Positions 47,964 to 60,150 of a stretch of DNA of 64,000 nucleotides are shown one piece after another. The position numbers and the translations under genes were made by a program. The notes beneath the pieces were generated by a model. It saw only the letters and a list, made by a program, of their open reading frames with translations, did not search any database and was not told where the DNA came from. The first letter of the stretch is position 1. The number at the start of each line of letters is the position of its first letter. The stretch comes from Punica granatum. Its lineage: Eukaryota; Streptophyta; Magnoliopsida; Myrtales; Lythraceae. The stretch is from NCBI RefSeq assembly GCF_007655135.1, contig NC_045133.1:26199845-26263844 (forward strand), given 5' to 3'.

Positions 47964-50742
47964 TCAATATCTTCGACTAATGGCGTTTGATCCTTGGGAT
48001 GAGCTTGAATGAGAAGTTGAAGCTGAAGTTGTTGAAGCTGGTGGAAGTCCTCTTGGCCTTATAGGAGGGGCTCTATAAGCTGGTGGAAGTCCTCTTGGAC
48101 TTTGAGATTGATAAAATGGTGTTGGAGGCTTCCAATTAGGACCTTGGTTTGTTGGTATTCCCATTCCTTAGCTAAAAGTCCTTCGTTGAACTTGTAAAAA
48201 CAAGATTAGACAATATGTTGGCATCCCTTAATTAAAACAAAATTGCAATACTCAGTGTAAGTTCAATCAACCTGAGCAGAAGAATGTGAAGCCGATCGAA
48301 TGGATCCCATTGAAACAGGTACGCTAGGCCCGATGATGATAGAGTCTTGAGAGCCTACAATGGGGACCGAGGGGCCTACAGGGGCTTCAACCTATCAAAA
48401 GAGCAAAATAGCATTTATAAGACACAACCAATTAAATTTATCATAGTTAACATAATAAACAATTGCCAAACCTGTGAATCAGATGCATTTAGACCCTCTA
48501 TTGTTCTCTTATTTCCCCTCGTATTTGGAACATCATTAGTGGCTTCATTCATACATCTTCTAATGTTATGCCCAGCCTCTCCACATCTAGAGCAGTGAAT
48601 CTCACCATACTTTCTTGTTGCCTTGGACGAGTTCACAGAGTTGCTTGTCTCACCTTCAGATTGCCTTCTCCTTTGCTTAGGCCTTCCAGCTAGTCTTTTA
48701 AATGCTGGTGGTTCAATTGGTGGCAGTTCAGTGTGGTGCCAGTCATTTTCACCAGTAATTGGTTCGATGTACGGAGCATATGTGGCTCTCCATCGTTCAG
48801 TAGAATACCATGAGTGAACATACTTCTCGGGTTCCAAATTATTATAAGCCATGCAAGCAATAGCATGTGCACATGGTATCCCAGTTAACTGCCACATTCT
48901 ACAACTGCAAGTTCCAGCACCTAAATCTACCACCTTGCATTGTGGCCTTTTCCACACTTGAAATTTGTAACCCTCTGCATCACCAACCTATTCAGGAGTC
49001 CAATATGAACTATCTTTTCTAGACTTGTCTAGCCTACTCTGTGCTACTGGACATATTGGACCCACAAAACTATTTGCCCTCAATCTGTGCTTATTCATCT
49101 TCCCCATCAAATAACATCTAATCTCTTCAAGCATCGTAATGATTGGCTTACCTCTGAACTTCACAATCTTCGAGTTAAACTGCTCACAAGTATTATTTAG
49201 TGAATTATCATTCTTAGAATAATCACTAAACCCAGCTTTGCTCCAAGCATTAGGATTAAATCTCTTCAACCATGCCCATGCATCCTGATTCATTCTCTTC
49301 ATTATCATCATATTATGTTCAAACTCCACCATTGTGGTACTTCTTGCACATTTCCATAGTTGCTTGGTTAGTTCCATGTTCTTGAATTTGCTGTAGAAAT
49401 TCCTCCATATGTGCAATACACAATTTCTATGTGGAGCACCAGGACATAATTCCTCCAAAGCCAATTTCAAATCCTGCAAGAATCTTTATTGTCAAATAAT
49501 ATTCTAGTTTTAGTCAATATTAAAAAATAATAGTTAATTGATAGGTACCTTCTGCTGATCAAATATAAAGTTCCAACCATTGTCACTGTACTGTCCAATA
49601 TCCCCAAGCAAATTTCTTAAAAACCAACTCCATGTATCCCTACTTTCCTATGCAACAACAGCTATTGCAATCATATAGAAATGTTGATTGCCATCTTGAG
49701 TAACAGCAGACAATAATTGTCCTCCATAATACCCCTTTAGAAAACACCCGTCCAACCCAATGAGGGGCCTACATCCTTCTTTAAACCCCTGTACATTTGC
49801 ATTAAAGCAAATGTATAGCCTATCAAATGTTGGTAGCAGTTCTAAAGTAGGTCTATGTACTGTCAAACCAAATGTAGAATTAGGATTCCGCCTCCTAAGT
49901 TCCTCACAATAGTCCCACAATTTTTGATATTGCAATGTCTCAGATCCCTCCATAATTTTCCTGGCCACTTTCATTGCTCTGTATATCTTATAATCATCTA
50001 CATGAATACCTCTATACCTTTTAAACCACTCAAAAGCATAATGTGCTGACATTGTCGGGTAAGATCTTAATTCATCAACAAGTTGAGCAGCCAACCACTT
50101 CTTATTAGCTTGCTTGTTTTTGAAACCTCTAGCACAAGTATGTGGCTCCACGAACTTCTTTATTTTGAAAGTTTTCACCTCATTACACCAAGAACAGAAG
50201 ATCTCCCAGTTGCACCCTTCTGATCTACACTTTGCCCTAACCCTTTCGTTGTCATTCTTCACAAACTTGAACACCCTTCCTATTGCTACGTTATAATCTG
50301 TCACAGCTTTCTTGAACATAGTTAAGTTTGTGAATAACATATGTAACTGTAATTGAACCTCCCCAAACGTAGCATTCTCATCAAATTCGGGGTACTTTCT
50401 TAACTCCTCTTCACCATTGTCATCATCGGAGATACACTTGTCCACTAACTCTTCTGAAATATAGCATTCCTCTTCGTCACTGGATATAACCATATTCACT
50501 GTTGTTGGTGATAATCTAACAACTATTTCCTCCTCATTTTCAGAATCTGATCGATCACCAAGATGCTCTTCTTCTTCACCCAAATGACCTTCAGCATCGT
50601 CATTAAACAAAATGCATTCTTCATCCCAATAAACTCCTGAATCAACATGTTCAGCACCTTCATATTCAAATTGATCCTCCTGCCTATTTACATCATATCC
50701 TTCAAGATTATTTTCCTCACCAACCTCATAATCATTCCTTCA
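47964..50742 (-). pseudogene. MuDR-type MULE transposase, disrupted by two in-frame amber codons
   Basis: The order on the minus strand is as follows. An acidic N-terminus is followed by the DUF4371/MuDR DNA-binding-like region (VGRVFKFVKND.., CRSEGCNWEIFCSW). Then comes the MULE transposase fold with catalytic DGCFLKGYYGG, FIFDQQK and NNTCEQFNSKI residues. Next are a SWIM zinc finger (CSCRMWQLTGIPCAHAIAC) and a zinc knuckle (CSRCGEAGHNIRRC). Proline/serine-rich C-terminal exons lie at about 48255-48395 and 47964-48164. One clear intron is 49474-49548. TAG at 49648-49650 interrupts AVVA/ESRDTW and TAG at 48988-48990 interrupts WTPE/VGDAEG; homology continues in the same frame after each. The first exon was not found. 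Confidence 0.85.
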
Positions 50743-52022
50743 TAAAACCAAACAATATAGTAAATATAAACATAATACCAAATAGAAAGCATAAACTCAA
50801 TAAATTAAAAAATGCACTTTCGGTTCCAATTACCTTTCTCGTGGGATCGTAGATATCTTAATTAGTTTCAATATTTTGATGAATTTAGCATAACATCGTA
50901 ACTGCCCATGCGAAAAGTTTGTCTGAGTTTGCTATCAAAAAATAAGGACAAAATTGTCACTTTCATAATTAGTGCACAATTTCCTCCATCTTCCAAGACA
51001 AAATGAAAATGCTACATTATTATTATAATTTTGTCGCATGATTATTTTGTCGCATCAATTTCCTCCGATTGATGATTTCTCTCTCAAATTGAAAACCACC
51101 AGGACTGACCAACCATTAAAAGAACCACTCTTCCTTTGCAATGTTAATTTTTTATTTTTATTTTTGTTTGTTTTTACTCTGCTTTGCTTTGTTGAAGCTG
51201 TTATTTCTCTGACACTCTGTTTCTTCCTTTTATAACGAGATGCATGATCTTTTTCTTTCAAGAATCTGAAGTTTTTATTTTTATTTTATTTTTAATTTTA
51301 AAATTATCTTCCGCAAAATGATCTTTATTAAGTACAGTGTAAGAGTTATTGTGAAGCTTACGGGATAAATCTATTTGAACCATTGTAGATACAATTTATT
51401 ATGCTTTTTCATTATTGCCCGACTTTGCTTGGAAAATAAGAGGTCAGATGGCTGGCATTTTTGAAACTTCAATTAGAACAATTCAAGTAAGCATCAGATT
51501 CCTGTTCATCATTTTTGAAAATAACAGGTTTCCTGTTCATCCTACATTCAAGATTTTGTCTTCCATCAGCATCAGATTTTTTTTCAGGTAAGCATCTTGC
51601 ATTCAATGGTTGCTCTCAGATAGCCGGAAAGCACATCGCGAAATAACGCGAAGAACGAGCAAAGGTGCACATACCAGTTGATGGAATCCATTTCAATTTC
51701 AATGTTTGAAATAAAGCGAAATAACACGAAATGGCATTCCATTTCAATGTTTGATGAAGAGGTCAAAACATCCTACATCCTACACCCATTTCGATGTTCA
51801 ATGCTTCATCGAATTTGTCCCAGATCAGCCCAAAAACACCCCTTTAGAAAACCACCCAAACTAAACAATCGGATGCAAATTACATTGCAACAGTCGGGCT
51901 TCTTAGAGGGATTTGAACTTACCTGCTCCCCATCTGCAACAATCGGGCTTCTCACGGCCGGCAACTTCGGAAGAAATCTCGACAACAATCGGCTGATTCG
52001 GAAGAAATCTCACGAACAATCG

Positions 52023-52403
52023 GCAGAAATCGGGGGCGATTTGACGAAATCTCAAGAACAATCGGCAGAAATCCGTCGAACAATCGGCCGAAATCGGAAG
52101 AAATCTCACGGCTAGCTGCCCTAATTTCACCACTGAATCGCAAGAAGCCAAGGAAACCGAGAAAAGAAGAGAAGAATTGACCTAATTTCGAGCGGGAAAT
52201 CGAGAAGAGAAGAGGAGAAGATGGGGCCGACCAAGCTCACGGCGTCTAAGAGGGATGCTGCCCAGGGACCAACGTTTGAACGAACGGAAGGACCAATCGG
52301 TCCAAACGTTTCAAACGGTCGGACCAATTAGTGCAGAGAAAATCTTTCGGGGATGAACATGCCGTGAGCAGCATCTTTCAGGGACCAAAACGTCTATTTT
52401 GTC
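52023..52403 (-). repeat. MULE right terminal inverted repeat
   Basis: Reverse complement of 45097-45477. The adjoining 51940-52080 stretch has several GAAGAAATCTC and CAATCGGCAGAAAT repeats typical of MULE subterminal DNA. Confidence 0.9.
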
Positions 52404-52560
52404 ACAAAAGAAGTTCGGAAAACGAATACTCGGCTCAATTGAAGAGAAAGACCCACAGTAAATGGGCTGGGCCTCGAAGCCCAGGAAGTAGATTTTGGGC
52501 CGAAATGAAATCATCTCCTTATTCTAAAACCCTAACCGCCAGTCGCCATGCTCTCGCGCC

Positions 52561-55500
52561 ATGAACAGCCCGAGCTCCGTCCGGGTGCTGTCACGTGCCG
52601 TAGCGCGTGCCCTCTCGACGGCGGCGCCGACGCCATCGACCTTCCCTCTGAAAACCGTGACCAGGTCCAACTTCGAGCCCGTGCTCGAGTCGCTGAGGGA
52701 CCATGTCCGGTCGGCGGATTTCGTCGCGGTGGACCTCGAGATGACGGGCGTCACGAGCGCGCCTTGGCGGGAGTCCTTCGAGTTCGACAGGCACGACGTC
52801 AGGTACCTCAAGGTCAAGGACTCGGCGGAGAAGTTCGCCGTCGTCCAGTTCGGCGTCTGTCCATTTCGCTGGGACTCCGAGAAGCTTTCCTTCACTGCTC
52901 ACCCGTGAGTCCCTCTTTCCACATTCCCTCAATACTGAGTTCCATTGAAATCAGAGCTCAATTCAATAAACCAAGCTACATTTTTGGTCGCAAATGGTGA
53001 AAATTTTTCTTCTTGAAGTGTGCTTGTTAATGTATCGAGCTGGAAATCGGACATACCCGAGGATTCTACTTCTATGAACCATCATTTAGATCACCATTTC
53101 CCAATTGGCTTCTCGGGATGGTCTGGTGAAGTTGAAATGGAAGATTTCGGGTTTGTGTGGGAAGCATAATGGGAGAGTTACATGCTCGATAAAGCTGTAT
53201 TTTTCTCGATATGCTGCTGATCGATTCTTTCGGATGGGTGTCTGTTTGATTCGTGTACATTTTCCTTGGTGAATTGATCTGAAATGTCTCTTCACAGGCA
53301 TAACTTCTATGTCTTTCCGAGGCAAGAGCTCTCCGTTCGTGGGTCATCTAGTGAATTCCTCTGTCAGACTTCTTCGATTGACTTCTTGGCGAGATATCAG
53401 TTCGATTTTAACCTGTGTATACGTGAAGGTATTTACTATTTATCTTTTCTTTCTTCGTTTCCTTGAATACATGTGTTGTCCAAAAGATTTGACGGCATTT
53501 TGCGAAAATAAAGAAATGAGCAGCGTATGCCACCTATACTTGCACATCCCTGTGCTTGTATTGATCCGGGAATTTACGATATTTAATAATCTCAGGAATA
53601 TGTTATTTATCCAGAGATCAAGAGAATGAATTATTCCGGCGGTTCAATGAGTCATCAAATTTGCCTCGAGACTTAGTGGACTTTGGAGACAGACCTTTGG
53701 TTAATATGGCGGACGTTTTCTTCACTGAGAGAATGAAAATTAAGTTCAAGGATTGGCGTGATTCATTAGTATTGGGTGGAAGTTCCATATCTGAGTCTCA
53801 AGAAAGCTCAAGTGGTTCGAACCAGCAATTTCAGACCATATTCTATAATATGCGTCCTGCTCTCAGCCTTATTGGATTTACTGCTCATCAGCTCCGGTTG
53901 ATTCAGCTGGTAATTTCATTATTTTCCCTGTCCACTTCCTCTTAAGCATCCATATCTAGAAAGAGGGTATTCTCTTCTGAACTGTTTTGCTTTAGGAATT
54001 GTAATGACTGGTTGGTGGAAGTGAATCATGCAGGTTACGAGTAAGCATTTTGACGATCTCGCCTATGTGAGTGTGAATTCTGGAGGTTCTCATGTTCAAC
54101 AGCTTGTTATTTATATAGACTCCAATGCTGACAAGGACCTCCTTCTGGTAATTGTTAAGACATAACCATTTGATTTCCGAACTACATTAACGGGATCATG
54201 TTCGTATATGGCTTAGCTGTTAAAATGCTCCTAATGGGAATACATGGTTTTTATCTGCATATATATGAAGAAAGAGGTGAAGGAAGAGAACCACAGAGGA
54301 GCAGAGTCAAAGATCAAAGCAGCAGTTGGGTTTCGTCATGTTATCGACTTATTATCCTCAGAAAAGAAGCTGATAGTTGGTCATAATTGCTTCCTAGGTA
54401 TGTTGCTTTCGTTGAGCTTAAGCCCTGTCAAAGAAAGTCAAAGCGATACTAAGGTCGTTTTTCCTCTTCGCAGATATGGCACACATACAAAGCAAATTCT
54501 TGGGCCCTCTTCCCAAGGCTGCAGAAGAATTTGCCGCCTCAGCCAAGAAGCACTTCCCCCATATCATCGACACCAAAGTTCTCTTGAATTCCAATGAAAT
54601 GCTTCAGCGTCAAATGAAGAAATCAAGCACATCGCTGTCCTCAGCCTTTGCCTTGTTTTGCCCTCAAATAGCACTTGGCTACAAAACCCCAGACTTGAGC
54701 CTCGCGTCACGTGTGAAAGTGGAGGTTCAAGTGGATGATATAAGGTCTAGCTCTCAAACCTCTTCTTATCTCTATGATGCGATGAGTACTTAGGTTGCAT
54801 TTGGCTTCAGAAAGTGGATGTTTGTTTGATTTCCATTTTTTGACAAAATTACGACATGAGCCTTTATATTTTCAAATTGTTCCCTCTCCAACTGTGATGC
54901 TTGCCATCCTCAATGAAAGCAGGCCTCTGTGCTCTTCTGATCAGGCGTGTTGTCTTCTGTCTCCACAGGGCATCCAGCTGGGACATGGGAGTCAAGCACG
55001 AAGCTGGGTTCGATGCTTTCATGACAGGTTGCATCTTTGCTCAGGCATGTACTCATCTTGGCATTGATTTTAAACTACGCTCTCCATTAGAAGATTTGGC
55101 CCATAACAAATTGCTCCAAGGACACCTCAACCATTTATATCTTAGTTGGACTAGTGGAGACATTATCAATTTGACCACCGGTAACATTACTGGCAAGTCT
55201 CTCGGGGCGAATGACTCAAAGAAGCGATCCCGAAAAATTGTATTCGAAAATATAGTTCTCCTTTGGGGCTTTCCCTCCAAACTTAGGGCGGGAGAGATAA
55301 GAGAGTGTATTGTGAAAGTCTTCGGCTACAGCTCGGTGACTTCAGTCTACCAGTTAGATAGGACTGCTGTGTTCGTTCAGTTCTCAAAGGCAGGACTGGT
55401 CTCGGATTTTCTAGTCCTGAAGGAAACCTTGGAGAGGAATAACAACACGGTCTCGGTACTGAACCCTCTGTGGAAGCTGCTGGAAGGTGGGAAGACTCGT

Positions 55501-55740
55501 GCGGCTAATTATGAGGCTTACAAAGAAATCTGCAGCTCGCCTCTATCAAAGATCTCATTTGCAGATCAGGCTGAGGCAGTCGGGATCAATTGGAAGGTAA
55601 AATCAGCAGAATTGGAAGTAGCAGAAGAGAGGCCGAGCCGAGAAGATGAGCCTTCCCATGGAAGTTTCTCGGTGAATGAGATTATCGATTCGTTTTACAC
55701 TCCTGTAGTTGAAAAACAGGTTGGAAGTGGTAACTTGTAA
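52561..55740 (+). CDS. AHG2: AHG2/PARN-like poly(A)-specific ribonuclease, organelle-targeted
   Basis: Seven exons: 52561-52904, 53298-53428, 53596-53909, 54034-54147, 54271-54397, 54474-54744 and 54969-55740. They encode 690 aa, like Arabidopsis AHG2 (about 689). DEDD exonuclease residues are Asp58 and Glu60 in FVAVDLEMTG, Asp344 in LIVGHNCFLD, and His444/Asp449 in KHEAGFDAFMTG. The Arg-rich, acid-free first 25 residues resemble a mitochondrial presequence. AHG2 shortens poly(A) tails of mitochondrial transcripts, and its mutants are ABA- and salicylate-sensitive. The acceptor of exon 5 (TGAAG before AAAGAGG) is the least certain junction. Exon 1 is markedly GC-richer than the rest. A Mutator-like element ends about 157 bases upstream, so the promoter has been rebuilt. 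Confidence 0.93.
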
Positions 55741-55861
55741 TCCACTCCATGCTTTATGATGAAGTTACAAAAAGATAAGGTGATTTAGTTCATTTCTCTT
55801 GTGCATATTTGCATTGCTGAAGCGTCAATGAACAATAACCATCTTAGCAGTATTTCATAAA

Positions 55862-56579
55862 TTACCCAACAGAAATTAACCGAGAAAATAAATTCTGCTG
55901 AAAGCAAAAATTACATGAACAGATAAATAATAATGAAACCCTTCCAAGAGCACTCAAGAAGTAGGAAGCAGCAGATAGTTTGGTGGTTGCATTGGGAGGC
56001 GAGGCCCAGATGGAGTACCCGCTGCTGCCGCCCGTATCTCCTCCCTCCACAGGAGAAGGTGCTGCAGTCGGGCCATGGCTCACGTCCAACCCGGACTGCC
56101 CCATCACAAGGACCACCAGCCTCTGGCCAGCTTGGCAGTGGTCTGGGTTCCCGCTGATGAAGTAGAAGAAACCATGCCGATTGAACCAGAAGACAGTATC
56201 CACATCCTCGAACTCGAATATCGGGTCCGACACGATGCAGCTCTCATAGCTATTGCGGTTCACCCCCAGCACCGAATCATTGCGGTACTTGAACACTGCA
56301 AAACATAAGGAAACGCACGCCATGATAACCACATCCAAGTAACATGATCAGACAACCAAAAAACACGAAATTGAACTTAAGAAGAGAGTCCCCGATGTGG
56401 AACCGGTTCTGGGTAGCCCACTCATTCTACGTATCCGACTCATTTCCAATAGGCACGGTCCAGCCCTTATGACCACCCACCTAGAACTGGAAACCAGGGA
56501 CATGAACCGAGACAACAGCCATAACTGTTAACCCCAAGAACAGAGCCAAGGATGCCTCCAAAGCAGTTTCCATCGTCAT
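55862..56579 (-). pseudogene. Phytocyanin / early nodulin-like (ENODL) pseudogene
   Basis: Exon 1 (56579 down to about 56386) encodes a signal peptide and ..VGGHKGWTVPIGNESDT.NEWATQNRFHIGDSL. Exon 2 (56295-55862) continues FKYRNDSVLGVNRNSYESC and FWFNRHGFFYFISGNPDHC, the second half of a phytocyanin domain with its disulfide cysteines. A Pro/Ser/Gly-rich segment and a hydrophobic GPI-type tail follow. Intact members are cell-surface, GPI-anchored, usually copper-free proteins. Three lesions are visible: TAG where Glu is expected before VGGHKGW, TAG where Tyr is expected in NESDTYNEW, and TTAAG where the intron donor GTAAG is expected. Exon 2 itself is unbroken, so decay is recent. Confidence 0.8.
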
Positions 56580-58990
56580 GGATAGGATTGCAGAGGTGCT
56601 TTGCTTCGAACTGGCGAATGAGGGGAAGAAGAAGAAGACAGAGATTACATTGCACGTAGAGGAGGGAGTGGAGAGAGTAGGATTAGGCAGTTGAAGCCCG
56701 ATCATAGACCCCATTAAGGTCACGTCCTTGTGGGGGCAAATTTGTCTTCTAAACGAGTGTTGAAAAGGAAATTTAGGGCATTATGGGGGGGAAATTATTG
56801 AGGTCGCTCGAGTGAAGCAATGGTCGGAGGCACTTCACTCATTTTGTTATGGTATGGCACTTCACTCATCTGTTGCATATACAGTCACGTGATGTGTCGG
56901 GAATATCTGATAGTTAATTATTAAAAACGAGTCGAGTCAATTTTAATTGGGCCGATTTATGAGCATTAACAGCTTACTCTGTCCAAGCCCAACAAGATAG
57001 GGCCGCAGCTTTCCTTCAGGCCCAAGAAGATGGGCCTTATTTGGGCCAGGGTCTGGCCCATGAATATTGCCTCGTAGGAATGTTCGATACGAGCAGCGCC
57101 GGATATGTCGATTACATGAGAAATTACAGGGGCCACAAATGTAGGATATGCCGATCACAATGATTCCGAAAAGTAGTAGAGAGGGCTCATTCCAGTGCCC
57201 TCGTAGGTCGAGGGTTCTCTAAGTTGCCTGACAGCCTGCACTTCTACCTCGATCGCGACATTTTCCAAAGTTCACGCAGTTATTTGTCACATAACCAATC
57301 CCGACCGACCACCAAGCATCACCTCGTCCCGATCACTTTTCAAATACCTCGATAAAAGCGTATAAAAGTATCAATTAGATTGCAACAAATACTATTGGCC
57401 ATTTCCCGAATGGGTGCCCCTGTGCAACCGTTTAAGCCAAGGGGGGACCCTCCCCAAATTAGATATCTCTCTGAGGGATCGCCACGTGTCAAGATCGACG
57501 GCCAGGATATCCTCCGACGACCATGAGGAGGACGAATCCGCAGGGCAGAACCCCGCGCGTGACTAACCCCAGCACCGTACCATCCGGTAGCCGGTCACTA
57601 TATATCCTCCCAATTTTGGTTACTCTCATTTAATGTTGGATTTTTTTTCCTAATATTGCATAATATTTTATTTTATTTTTTTCTGAAAAGGGAAATTTAT
57701 CTTCCTAATGCAAAGTGGAAAATCGATGCAGGCTTTGATATGGAAAGCACATTAATTGGGACAGTGAAAGGGTTTAGTCTTCTTTAGTAGAGCCTCTGTA
57801 ATTTAAGATGAAAGGGACGATCACTTGGACTACAAAACTAGGGGCCTCTACCTTTGGGTAATTTTTGGGTCTTGATTGGGACATCCTGCCCCCGATTACC
57901 GCTCCCGAACCTGAGTCGGGAAGATCGCATCACTTCACCTCATTTTGCGTAAAAACTGTGGTATTAGAACAGTTTCGTCGATTTATTTCAGGCGAGAAGT
58001 GCAAAGCTAGTAAGACATCAATGGCCAGGACGGTCCGGTGAGAAAAGATCATGTACAAAGTACCAGATGAAATTAGTCTATTATATGGCAAAACATATAG
58101 TATTAGATTTGATATTCCGTATTCTTAGTAGTATTGTCTCGATAATATTGTTAGTACATAAAATGACATTTATATAAAGGTCCAATGAGAAAAACCTTAG
58201 ACGTGGAGCCGAGTTGAAAATAGGCATATTCATGTGTTATCTTTAGTTAGGATGGCTAAATCACGACCTAGAAGATGATGTTAAAGAATCGAGCTCAACC
58301 ATGTGCAAGTGATAGGCCTGGGAAAATCACGCATAATTCAATGACAAGCGCCTTCATTTCGAAATTGTGCGTCATGTTCTGTACTGTGATGGATTATATT
58401 TGTCGTATAATGCGTGAAAATTTTAGTCAATGGATTTGAAAAGTGAAACCCAACGAGGAAAATGCGATTAGATAAGAGAAGAGTAGGCTTCCTTGAGTAC
58501 AATGTATATATATGTAAACATATCTATGGAACTATTCCATTCCACTCGGCACTCTCCTTGACATACAGAGTTTTTAGCTCACACGTTTATCCATCCTCCC
58601 TCTTCCTCATTTTCTTCATCTTCCTTCCTTTTCCTATATAATCTTCTCATCAATCCCTTTCTCTGCAACACTTTCTTCCCCTGATGAGAGTTCGGCAGCT
58701 CCCGAAGTTTTTTTCTCCGTCAATCTTGTTTGGTGGACCAATATCATGATAGAGATATGATCAGCCGAAGATAATCTTCTATGATATGTTGTACGTTCTT
58801 CACATATTGATCCAATCATATTGTCCAAAACACTAGCAAGGCTTCTTGTCCTGAGACGGGTTGTTTGCTTTTGTTTTATCGGTAATGTTCTGTCGGGTTT
58901 GTCATAGCAGCGATGACCGGTTTCATTTTCTTTTGAATTCAGACATGATTCTAATAAGATCGAAGCATCCGGTGGAACCAACAGCTGCTG
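56580..58990. other. Intergenic; probable MIR156 promoter at the right end
   Basis: No protein family was recognised. From about 58500 the plus strand shows a TATA-like CCTATATAATC (58633-58643) preceded by a CT-rich stretch, compatible with the start of the miR156 primary transcript. The minus-strand open frames at 58634-59111 overlap the hairpin and are not credible. Confidence 0.4.
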
Positions 58991-59009
58991 GGAAGTTCAG
59001 AAAATAGCA

Positions 59010-59112
59010 ATCTATATGTTGACAGAAGAGAGAGAGCACAACCCGCCATCGGCTAAAGAGTCTTTGCCTTTGTTGGGAGTGTGCTTTCTCTTCTTCTGTC
59101 ATCATCTTCACA
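59010..59112 (+). ncRNA. MIR156: MIR156/157 microRNA precursor (MIR156H-like)
   Basis: The 5' arm at 59019-59039 begins UUGACAGAAGAGAG and ends AGAGAGCAC, a canonical miR156/157 family sequence. The 3' arm at about 59081-59103 (GUGCUUUCUCUUCUUCUGUCA) is its star strand. Paired by hand, the arms match through about 21 bases with one bulged U and one G-U pair, separated by a loop of about 40 bases: a normal plant miRNA hairpin. miR156 represses SPL transcription factors and controls the juvenile-to-adult phase change. It lies beside the LecRK-S.7 gene, as I recall MIR156H (At5g55835) does beside At5g55830. Expression is not shown by sequence alone. Confidence 0.9.
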
Positions 59113-60150
59113 CAGCTGCTTGGAGAGAATCGGCAGAATGAACGGACATGATCTCTTCAGCTTATATGAATTTCTTCCGAGAAATACGAATGAAAGAGAC
59201 TGTTGTCGCCCTCTTCAACTCTTGCAATGACAAAAAGTAACAACCCTTGAGAGTTTTTTCAGGTAAATAGCAACTTCTTTTTGAGTTCCCGGTTTCTGCA
59301 TGACACAGTTTTCTTAGGATGCTCACAGATGATCAAGTTATGATTTTCGTTATATGACGCCATCATGTGATCGGCAGCAGCAGAGAAAAGGCCGGTGTTT
59401 CGGTTTTATTATAAAACATTATAAAAGATGCAGAGATGTGCTGGGCAAGAGGCAGGACAGATCCATTTCTCTGATGTTGGAGGCGCCATAAGTTGATGTT
59501 TCAGCTCACTGCGAAGCAAGGAATGTTGTTCTTCACTTATGACTCGCTTAATCATCGGTTTTCGCAATCAGATAGACATTGTTCGGACGGTTTTGCTATC
59601 TATCGAACGTTCTGGCGATGCAGTAAAGTTAGAGGTAACTAGTCTAGTGACTGATTTCCTGTTTTTGTGCTTCTCATTTCTCCTGCATTGTCTTCTCGTA
59701 TTTGTCGGGTATACTGAGCCTGCTGCTCCTCAGTTTTCCTTTCTTTGTTACGAATACGAACTTAAACACATTCTATGATCAGATCTGTCTAACTAATCCA
59801 ATTCCAGATATACATGTAAAACCGAAACACTGGGAAAGGTACAATCTTGAACGGCGGAAGAAGAAGATTGTTTTATTTTTGTATACAAGAACAGTGTACC
59901 CGACTCTTTGATCCGGGATGCCTTTGCCGGCAAGCCAACTAAACAAACAACAACAACAAAAAGAATTCGGTATAACGGAAACAGTAGTTCAACTGAACAG
60001 TTTGAACTGAGGCTGCCAGAATCAAAACCAGCGAACTGCCGAACTAGGAATCAATCAATGAATCAACCGATCGGACAAACAACACTAACACAAAAAGGAA
60101 AACGAGAACCAAGCAAATCAATCAATGAAATAATGAACGAATTTCGAGCC

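Larger units (their letters stand above)
45097..52403 (-). mobile_element. Mutator-like DNA transposon (MULE), 7.3 kb, with long TIRs
   Basis: Inverted repeats of about 380 bases bound the element, both starting GA.AAAATAGACGTTTTGG. Inside are a MuDR-type transposase on the minus strand, a GRF zinc-finger frame on the plus strand, a minisatellite between their 3' ends, and subterminal short repeats at both ends. A 9-base target duplication, expected for Mutator elements, is not evident: the flanking nine bases differ. The element ends about 157 bases before the AHG2 start codon. The TIRs differ at only a handful of positions, so the insertion is fairly recent. Confidence 0.9.

Noticed and set aside
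45088..52412. Search for a 9-bp target duplication around the MULE
   Set aside because: The nine bases left (AATCAAAAT) and right (ACAAAAGAA) do not match, so no duplication is claimed.
56943..57158. Minus-strand frame of 71 codons
   Set aside because: No motif, no promoter or splice context; intergenic chance frame.
58634..59111. Two minus-strand open frames of 115 and 62 codons
   Set aside because: They overlap the MIR156 hairpin antisense, have no family motif and no splice context.
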